From positions 1,240,042 to 1,304,041 of the forward strand of contig OU696597.1 in the NCBI GenBank assembly GCA_916048095.2: a stretch of 64,000 bases of DNA. Direction: 5' to 3'. Every line of letters starts with the position of its first letter. Position 1 is the first letter of the stretch. Below the pieces are notes generated by a model that was not told the origin of the DNA, did no database searches, and saw only the letters and a list, made by a program, of their open reading frames with translations. A program made the translations under genes and the position numbers. The stretch is from Sacculina carcini (Eukaryota > Arthropoda > Thecostraca > Sacculinidae). Of the stretch, positions 57,451-64,000 are shown piece after piece.

Positions 57451-58739
57451 GACAGACTTGAAGCAGAAATAGGCTGAGAAATCAAGAACTATTAAAATTA
57501 CGCTGATAGATTTCTTTTTTGGCATCTCTGGGCATTATATTGAGAACAATGAGCGTATTTATTGAGATTCATATCAAGGGCATTATTTGGTGTGATTTTA
57601 TAATTGTATTTTTTTCTCACCAACTTATGTGTTCGCCACAGTTGCGCTATTTTTTTTAAGATGTTTGATATTTTGCGATCTTTTGCTGTGTACATGTCAT
57701 GCTGTTCATCGGTGTAAGGTCATCATTCAAACTGCCGGAATATTATGAAAATATAATATGTTTTCAGTCGACATTTATTCCTTTTTGTTTCTTGGTATTG
57801 CCAACAAAATATATTGATTATTAAAAATAATTTCATCATTTATTTTTATAAATTTATATATGTTTTATTGGTGATTTTACTGAATAAATATTGTATATAA
57901 TATATTAAGTAAAATATATTAAATGGGTATACTTGATTGAAAACTTATAGATAAAATATATTAATATAGACGTTTTCAAATTTTAAGCATCGTTGATAAT
58001 TACACTGTGGTGTCTATGATAATTCGCTATTTTCTCTCTTATCTAGTTTTTTTGCGTAGATGTGTTTATTGAGACAATGTCGTGTAACTGGTCAGCCAAT
58101 CATGTAGCAGGGTGTAACATTTCTGAGGTCAACAGTTAAGTTCTGTCGGGTTTCGATTGCTTTCTCAGGTAGGTATTATGTTGTGTGGTTGTGTAACATA
58201 AGTGTTGTTTTGGGCCAAGTCTATTTCTATAGTCCGACGTTATATATAAAAGCATGCAAGTTAATGTATTACATTTTTGTTCGAATATAATATATTTACG
58301 TAGTCCTTGATGTCACAGTTAGCGGATGATTGAAGACGTGTAAAAAATGTTTTGTTCAGATAATGTGCGCTTGAGGTATCAATTTGTAATGTAGATATTT
58401 ATTTAAATTTGATAAACTCTTTAAAAAAAAACTTAATACTTGGCTTAACCCAATATTTTCATATGCAATTTGTGAAATGTGGTATTGATTGTATTGACTT
58501 TCTCTGTTGCTTAGGCGTGTGTTTATTTTGTGTTTCTCAATGTGAATATTATCTTTCTGATTCTCATTTTTCACTCGCGTATGTCGTGGTATTGTTTTTG
58601 TCCTTTTCGCGCTTTTGACCACAAGCGCTATAAGAAATATATCTTTGAATTGAATTTTATTCTAATTGTTTCTTCATGCTAATCAGCTTGTACAATTTAC
58701 GATTTATTCAGGATTTAGCGCTCGTGATTGTTCCGAGCG
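57451..58739. other. Intergenic, AT-rich
   Basis: Lies between the VWC gene stop and MALSU1. A possible poly(A) signal (GAATAAATA) is near 57883. A LINE-tail-like GCGC segment (CGCTTTTGACCACAAGCGCT) lies near 58609-58630. No gene seen. Confidence 0.5.
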
Positions 58740-59705
58740 ATGATTCGTTGCTGTGTGCTACCGTCGCAAGCATGTACTTATTCAGCGCTGTCCACATGTA
58801 CAAGCCATGCTTTGACCACATTATGCGCCCTCACTACAAGCCACACCAGCTGCCTGAGAGCGACAAATCGCAGATTACCACCGGCATGTCCCGCCGATCA
58901 CGGGTTCGAATCCTGCGGCGGGCAATATTTTTCCTCCTCGGCCGATCAGCGTGGTGATGCCGGGCCCAAGGTGCCCAGATCGCTGGTGGAACGATTCCGC
59001 GCGCTGCGCTCAAATCGCACAATTATCTACGACATTCACGAGGAACAACAGCTACGCCAACTGGGACAATTGCCGGGTGTTGATGAATCCTGCGGCGGTT
59101 CGCCGGACGCCGTCAACGGACGCGGCGATGTGATTGACAAGTACGGCAGTGCTCCGGGTCGTACCGGCGTGCTGGACGTCGAAGATATCGTGCAGCTTCT
59201 GCGTGACGAGGCGCTCAATGACATCTGTGTGATCAGCGTGCCCGAATGGCTGGCTTATGTCCACTATATGGTTGTGGCGACCGGCGAGTCTCAGCGTCAT
59301 CTGCTGGCCACCGGCCAACTATTGCGACGCGTTTTCAAACGACGTTCGGCCTCCGCTCAACGCCGCCATCGTCAAGTGCCGTCGATTGAAGGTCGCGAGG
59401 GTTCGGGCAGCGGTACGTCAGGACAGTGGCTGGCCATGGACCTGGGCAATGCGGCCGTCCACCTGATGATACCCGCGCTGCGACGGCAGTATGATCTGGA
59501 GTCGCTGTGGGCTCTCGGCTCCGAACACGACCGACTAACCTGCGAGTCAATTGCCGCAGAACAACAGGCGTACTCTAGTATCGAGGAAAAAGTACAGTTT
59601 GAGGACCCTCTCGGGGGCTTTGTACCTCTTGATGCGCAGGATAGTTGTGATAGTGACTTGTTAAAGGAGGATAGAGAATCCTTGCATGAAGCAAGCGTGC
59701 GTTAA
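58740..59705 (+). CDS. MALSU1: Mitochondrial ribosome assembly factor, RsfS/Iojap family
   Basis: From ATG 58740 to TAA at 59703-59705 is 321 codons. The RsfS domain lies at residues about 135-260. It contains VEDIVQLLRDEALNDICVI, VHYMVVATGESQRHL, and WLAMDLGNAAVHLMIPALR, then YDLESLW, in family order. The family binds the large-subunit protein uL14 and blocks premature joining of the mitoribosome. The N-terminus (MIRCCVLPSQACTYSALSTC) has no acidic residues and suits a mitochondrial presequence. Two things are odd. An insert of about 20 residues splits the domain after FKRR. Bases 58893-58925 also have tRNA T-arm character, and a good acceptor ends at 58948, so the N-terminus may instead come from an upstream exon with this stretch intronic. 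The domain call is firm; the start is not. Confidence 0.85.
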   Translation: MIRCCVLPSQACTYSALSTCTSHALTTLCALTTSHTSCLRATNRRLPPACPADHGFESCGGQYFSSSADQRGDAGPKVPRSLVERFRALRSNRTIIYDIHEEQQLRQLGQLPGVDESCGGSPDAVNGRGDVIDKYGSAPGRTGVLDVEDIVQLLRDEALNDICVISVPEWLAYVHYMVVATGESQRHLLATGQLLRRVFKRRSASAQRRHRQVPSIEGREGSGSGTSGQWLAMDLGNAAVHLMIPALRRQYDLESLWALGSEHDRLTCESIAAEQQAYSSIEEKVQFEDPLGGFVPLDAQDSCDSDLLKEDRESLHEASVR

Positions 59706-60248
59706 AAAGATACACGCCGCGCCATTTTCGTATGCCGTGAAGAATCCGCCGTTGTTGCTAGTGTTCGGAATATTCTCGTTCTAACAGAAATTTCGTTGTT
59801 TTGGCTGGGCTGTGTTGAGCGTTTATGTGTCGTATGTGTGTATTGACGTTTTGCTTACAACTAATACAACTGATATATTGACGTGGTAGGATGTGACGTC
59901 GACATTTTCAAACCTTGTAAGTGGCATGTATATAAAAGGATCACTTTACGCTCGTGACCTTTATTCAAGAGAAGTCTTTCAATTGTCTCAAAGTGGAATT
60001 TTCCAAACGCGAGCTGTCAGCAAGCGCTTTTGCGTGTGGAAATTATGAAAAATACAGTTTTTGGGCAGCATTCGATGCTGTGGATTGGTGAATGATAACC
60101 GCAAAGTAATCAGATACGATGAATATGGAGTATGTATAGGATTCATTCAAATGATAGAGGGTGTTCAAGAGAAGCAGTCATGCTCATTCTATGTGGATTT
60201 CTCATCGTACACTGGGAGAAATTAAGGCATTCTGACAATCTTCGTGGA
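59706..60248. other. 3' flank of MALSU1, nothing recognised
   Basis: Unique-looking sequence without frames or repeats I can interpret, up to a family A MITE. Confidence 0.5.
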
Positions 60249-60725
60249 CAGAGCCGTCGCGAGGACTTATGAAGCCCCCCCGAAGGCAACACTTGGGGCC
60301 CCTCCCTAAGGCAACACTTGGGGCCCCTCCCTAAGGCAACACTTGGGGCCCCTCCCTAAGGCAACACTTGGGGCCCCTCCCTAAGGCAACACTTGGGGCC
60401 CCTCCCTAAGGCAACACTTGGGGCCCCTCCCTAAGGCAACACTTGGGGCCCCCCCGAAGGCAACACTTAGGGCCCCCCCCCCGAAGGCAACACTTGGGGC
60501 CCCCCCCCCGAAGGCAACACTTGGGGCCCCCATTTTAAATAGACCATCAAATAATGAATATATTTATTATACATAATCACATAATACAAGCTCAGGTGAA
60601 AACATCTGAGCAAAAAGGTAAAGGCTATACATAATATGATAAATTTTAATGTCATACGTGAAGGCCCCCTCAACACTAGGGGGCCCCCCGGCCGGGGGGT
60701 ACGGGGAGCGGTTGCTACGGCTCTG
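60249..60725 (+). mobile_element. hAT-type MITE, family A (expanded copy)
   Basis: CAGAGCCGTCGCGAGGAC to GGTTGCTACGGCTCTG, flanked on both sides by TTCGTGGA (60241-60248, 60726-60733). The internal unit GGCAACACTTGGGGCCCCTC is expanded to about ten copies, making this copy about 475 bp against about 255 for 50460. Confidence 0.95.
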
Positions 60726-61012
60726 TTCGTGGATGCCAACGAAATATGATATTTGCTCAATTCATTGAATAAGCCTTTTTATTATATTCACTGTATGTAT
60801 ATTTGTAGAAGTAAAACACAAGTTTAGGAAAACAAAAACGTTATGTATTGAAAGACAGGCGTGCGTGGGACATCGCCGTCCCACGCGCGCCTACAAGACC
60901 ACACCACCCAACAACCACGCCCAAACACGACTCTTCACACACACCACCCTCACACTCACCCAGAACGCACCCTGCAAACACACACACAAGCATACATACA
61001 CATTGCGCAAAG

Positions 61013-61317
61013 CAGAGCCGTTGCGAGGACTTATGAGCCCCCTCCCCCCGAAGGCAACACTTGGGGCCCCCCGAAGGGAACACTTGGGGCCCCCCGAAGG
61101 AAACACTTGGGCCCCCATTATAAATAAACCATCAAATAATGAATTTATTTATTATACATAATCACATAATACAAGCTCAGGTGGAAACATCTGAGCAAAA
61201 AGGTAAAGGCTATACATAATATGATAAATTTTAATGTCATACGTGAAGCAACGGGGCCCCTCAACACTCGGGGGCTCCCCCGGCCGGGGGGTACGGGGGG
61301 CGGTTGCTACGGCTCTG
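61013..61317 (+). mobile_element. hAT-type MITE, family A (perfect duplication)
   Basis: CAGAGCCGTTGCGAGGAC to GGTTGCTACGGCTCTG, both flanks GCGCAAAG (61005-61012, 61318-61325). Three internal units. Confidence 0.95.
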
Positions 61318-61325
61318 GCGCAAAG

Positions 61326-62431
61326 CAATAAGCCAGCAAGCATACAGGAAGCATAAGCCCACACACAAACGAACACCTCTACTACACCACAACTACAATA
61401 TTCGTTTGTTGTACATGTCTAAATGTGCGCTATAGCAAATGATTGAATCAATGAATCCGCATGGCACATTTTCTTCCTTCTATGCAGTCCTACTTTACTC
61501 AAATGACAGTTCTTTGCTATTGTGCATTTCTCTTTCCGCGAAAATGACAGTGTTTTTCCACCACGTGCGTGGTGAATTTATTTGTGCTTCTGTCCATTCA
61601 CCCACTAGGAGTACATTTGAAATTATTAGGTTGGAAGTATGTTCGGTCGGAGGTCTCAACAAGACCGACCGACAACGCTGTTTCACTCCCTCTAGTGTTT
61701 GTCTGGAAAAATGCCTTGTGTCGTCGTCGGTTTTCACCGGGGGCCGATTGATCGGCCAGTGCGCCACTCACTCGACGTACAGTCGACCAAGAGTCAGCCA
61801 AACGACGTGTATACGTTGGCTCATCCCGGACAACTTGAGAGTGTTTGTGTGTGAGTTTGTGCGTGTGTTAGGTCGTTCGACAAGTAGGTCTTTGAGTGCT
61901 GATTTGTTCTTTGAAGTTTACCCTCGCGATCGATTTTCATTGTGCCATGGCTGTTCATAGTAAGAAGAGGCTGGTCTTCTCAGTGCGACATTGCTACTCG
62001 TGAAAGAATCAACCTCAAATATGTGTCATTGTTTTTTCAACAGCAATGTCAGGTCACGTTCTGTGTTTGCAGTCTCACTGGTGTTGAACGGTTGATTCTA
62101 TAGCATTTGATCGTCTGAAGTGCCGGTCTAGGCGTATTGTAGCAGCTGTCAGACACTAGACAGACATACACACAGACACTAATTCGAATCATTTGGGATC
62201 TGGATGCGAAGTACTTGTTCTGACCTATCCTGAACAGGTGTAAATGAAAAAGACCAAGTTTTTCGATCGCAGTGAAAATTCGGCGTGAATGAAAGATTAT
62301 GTGGTACTGATGAACGTTGTCGGTGTCTCGTCTCCGATGAATTAGATAGTTTCAATCAGTTTGTTTGTGTGTGAGAGCGCGGCCGAATTTTTAGCCATCG
62401 TGGCCCGGTACTACTTATTCAGACAAAACAA
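61326..62431. other. ERC upstream region
   Basis: Free of recognised repeats. A possible 5' UTR acceptor (TACTTATTCAG) ends at 62422, just before the ERC start codon, so a non-coding first exon may lie upstream. The plus frame 61439-61960 has no recognisable protein. Confidence 0.45.
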
Positions 62432-63019
62432 ATGGACCATCTGGACAGAAGCGGTCCCCGAGCCCCCGGGGCTCCTCAGCAAAGGGCTCGTGCAACGGCG
62501 AGGGGTCCCACTGGACGACCGTATCACAGTCTCGAGCGGGAAGGTGCCGAACGTGATTTTATGCCGATCCGTGAGAGATCCCTCGACCGAGCGGACATGA
62601 TCGCCGGAGGGCGTCGTGCTGATCGCGCCATGGATCGAGGGATGGATCGAGGGATGGATCGAGGGATGGATCGAGGCATGATGGATGAGGAGGGCTTCTA
62701 CGGTCCTCCACCGCCGGCCGGAATGCCTCCGGGCATGGCGCATCACGTATCTCCCAATCCGGACTTCAGCAGCAAGCACGGCATCACTCGCGACACTTAC
62801 ATTCTCGAGCTGCAGACTCAAAACGGCGAGTATCAGCGAGAGATTGGGCAGCTGCGCAAAGAACTCGAACTGACCAACCAGAAGCTGGGCTCCAGTATGC
62901 ACAGCATTAAGACGTTCTGGTCGCCCGAGCTTAAAAAGGAGCGACAGCTTCGCAAGGAGGAATCGGCCAAGTACAGTCTGATGAGCGACCAAATCAAACT
63001 GCTAACGTCCGAAAATCAG
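62432..63019 (+). CDS. ERC: ELKS/CAST (ERC, Bruchpilot-type) active-zone protein, first coding exon
   Basis: ATG 62432 opens 196 codons ending at donor CAG/GTGGGC (63020), phase 0. Residues 1-110 are Arg/Pro/Gly-rich with four tandem MDRG units (near 66-81). From residue about 120 the conserved coiled coil begins: YILELQTQNGEYQREIGQL, then ELTNQKLGSSMHSIKTFWSP, then ELKKERQLRKEESAKYSLM. The KTFWSPELKKER block is unmistakable for ERC/ELKS and is closest to fly Bruchpilot as I recall it. These proteins scaffold presynaptic active zones and bind RIM, liprin-alpha and calcium channels. The remaining exons lie beyond the window or in unseen intron flanks. A RIM-binding C-terminus cannot be checked. 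Confidence 0.93.
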
Positions 63020-63030
63020 GTGGGCTTCGA

Positions 63031-63213
63031 CACTATTGATAATCACGAAAAGTGCAGTAGAGCAAATACACAAATCAATGTGTATTTGCTCATTGTATTG
63101 AGCAATGTGCAAATAGTGATTGACGAGACAATTATAAGATCGACTATTCGTCGATCACATTACACAACTGTGTAATGTGACGACGAACCCACCTCTTTAG
63201 AGTGGGTTCGTTC
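63031..63213. repeat. Cluster of near-perfect stem-loops
   Basis: Directly after the ERC donor. Stems: 63061-63072 with 63079-63090 (12 of 12); 63138-63144 with 63150-63156 (7 of 7); 63156-63166 with 63169-63179 (11 of 11); 63183-63192 with 63202-63211 (10 of 10 plus an inner TCT/AGA). An outer stem CACTATT/AATAGTG joins 63031 with 63112. Alternative pairings overlap these. Origin unknown. Confidence 0.85.
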
Positions 63214-63273
63214 ACAGGTGGAACTTCTGTGCAACCGTACAACGCTAGTTTTCAACACTCCCAATATAAAGAG

Positions 63274-63465
63274 CACTGGCGGATCCAGGGTGGCTCAGGG
63301 GGTTGAAGCCACCCCCAAAATGTTTCCATGACGTCAAGAAAACAGTTTTCCGTAGAATTCATTGATATAATCATTATCGCAAAGACGTTGCGTAGTAATG
63401 CATGTATATGACTGACCGCCCACAAGATTCAGCCCCTCCCAAAATTGCACTCTGGATGCGCCACT
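63274..63465 (+). mobile_element. hAT-type MITE, family E (copy 4)
   Basis: Left CACTGGCGGATCCAGG; right CTGGATGCGCCACTG. The interior has GGGGGTTGAAGCC and the inverted TTCAGCCCC. The flanking octamers are too worn to call. It lies in the ERC intron. Confidence 0.78.
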
Positions 63466-63930
63466 GTAACAGAGTCGAATTTGTTATATTTGAAGAAGCA
63501 TATAACCCAATGAGCCCCCAAAGTGGGCTTGCGGATGTTCAATCAACTTACACGTAATACACATGGATAGCACTAAATAGACGGTGAATCATTTGTGTGT
63601 ATATCGCAAATGGCACAATAAATTATTCTCGCAAATTAATATTTCTTGAATTACTTTCTAAATAAATAAGCCGCCGTAAAAATTGAAACCGCTTACTCAA
63701 ACGCATGAATTTGATGCCTGATGATTAATAATAATAATAATCACCACTAGCGTATCCAGATATTTTCCAATTGGGGTGACCAAATGGATGTTTAGACGAA
63801 ATAAAATGAAATGTTATATGTTGGCGACACTTAGATAGATCATTGTATAGACAATATAGACAGCATACATTTTGAACCAAAAAGACCCAAGTAAAATTTT
63901 ACATTAATATCATACATGCTATTTATATTA
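63466..63930. other. ERC intron, nothing firm
   Basis: Contains (TAA)n near 63726-63738 and what may be the start of another hAT element (CCACTAGCGTATCCAG, 63743). No coding exon recognised. Confidence 0.4.
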
Positions 63931-64000
63931 ATATATATCATATATATCAAATATATATCATATATATCAAATATATGTCATATATATCAAATATATATCA
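63931..64000. repeat. 20-bp TA-rich tandem, runs off the edge
   Basis: Repeats of ATATATCATATATATCAA with period about 20, reaching the end of the window. Confidence 0.85.

Noticed and set aside
61439-61960. 173-codon plus-strand frame upstream of ERC
   Set aside because: No domain, signal or conserved motif; probably ERC 5' flank.
1-64000. LTR, retrovirus-like or Polinton remnants
   Set aside because: No long terminal repeats, capsid, protease or integrase motifs were recognised; the reverse-transcriptase sequences are LINE type.

Overview
This is nuclear DNA from an animal, most likely a protostome. The genes are split by GT-AG introns, and two have protostome-type relatives: a rough-type homeobox gene and the first coding exon of an ELKS/Bruchpilot-type synapse protein. 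I cannot fix the phylum. The window is AT-rich and full of CA/TG microsatellites, hAT-type MITEs with 8-bp target duplications, tRNA-derived SINEs and LINE remnants. No CRISPR array, operon, rRNA gene, convincing tRNA gene or retrovirus-like element was seen.

Layout: 1-310 is the 3' end of an unrecognised gene, followed by a 19-bp minisatellite. 2561-13504 (minus) is a four-exon rough-type homeobox gene with long repeat-filled introns. 15850-18067 is a 5'-truncated L2-like LINE with an open reverse-transcriptase frame. 19335-22127 (minus) is a single-exon zinc-finger protein of 930 residues. 24820-27656 (minus) is THOC7. 27956-30671 (minus) is TRIT1, head to head with MTFP1 at 31156-32273 (plus). 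32987-39360 (minus) is MRPS31. 40294-57450 (plus) is a 13-exon secreted protein with five VWC modules, an RGD tripeptide and acidic and Thr/Pro-rich linkers, resembling insect tenectin. 58740-59705 (plus) is the RsfS-family gene MALSU1. 62432-63019 (plus) is the first coding exon of an ERC/ELKS gene that runs out of the window.

The multi-exon models were built by hand. I joined exons where splice sites, reading phase and recalled family sequence all agreed. Phase closes exactly in ro (975 nt), THOC7 (666), TRIT1 (1347), MTFP1 (567), MRPS31 (1206) and the VWC gene (4725).

Four of the genes (TRIT1, MTFP1, MRPS31, MALSU1) serve mitochondrial translation or dynamics and lie within 32 kb. The rest of the story is mobile DNA: at least five hAT-type MITE families, several copies nested in one another or sitting 12-65 bp from splice sites, and one MITE that may supply the ro poly(A) signal. 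The oddest unexplained structure is a run of near-perfect stem-loops at 63031-63213, right after the ERC donor site.
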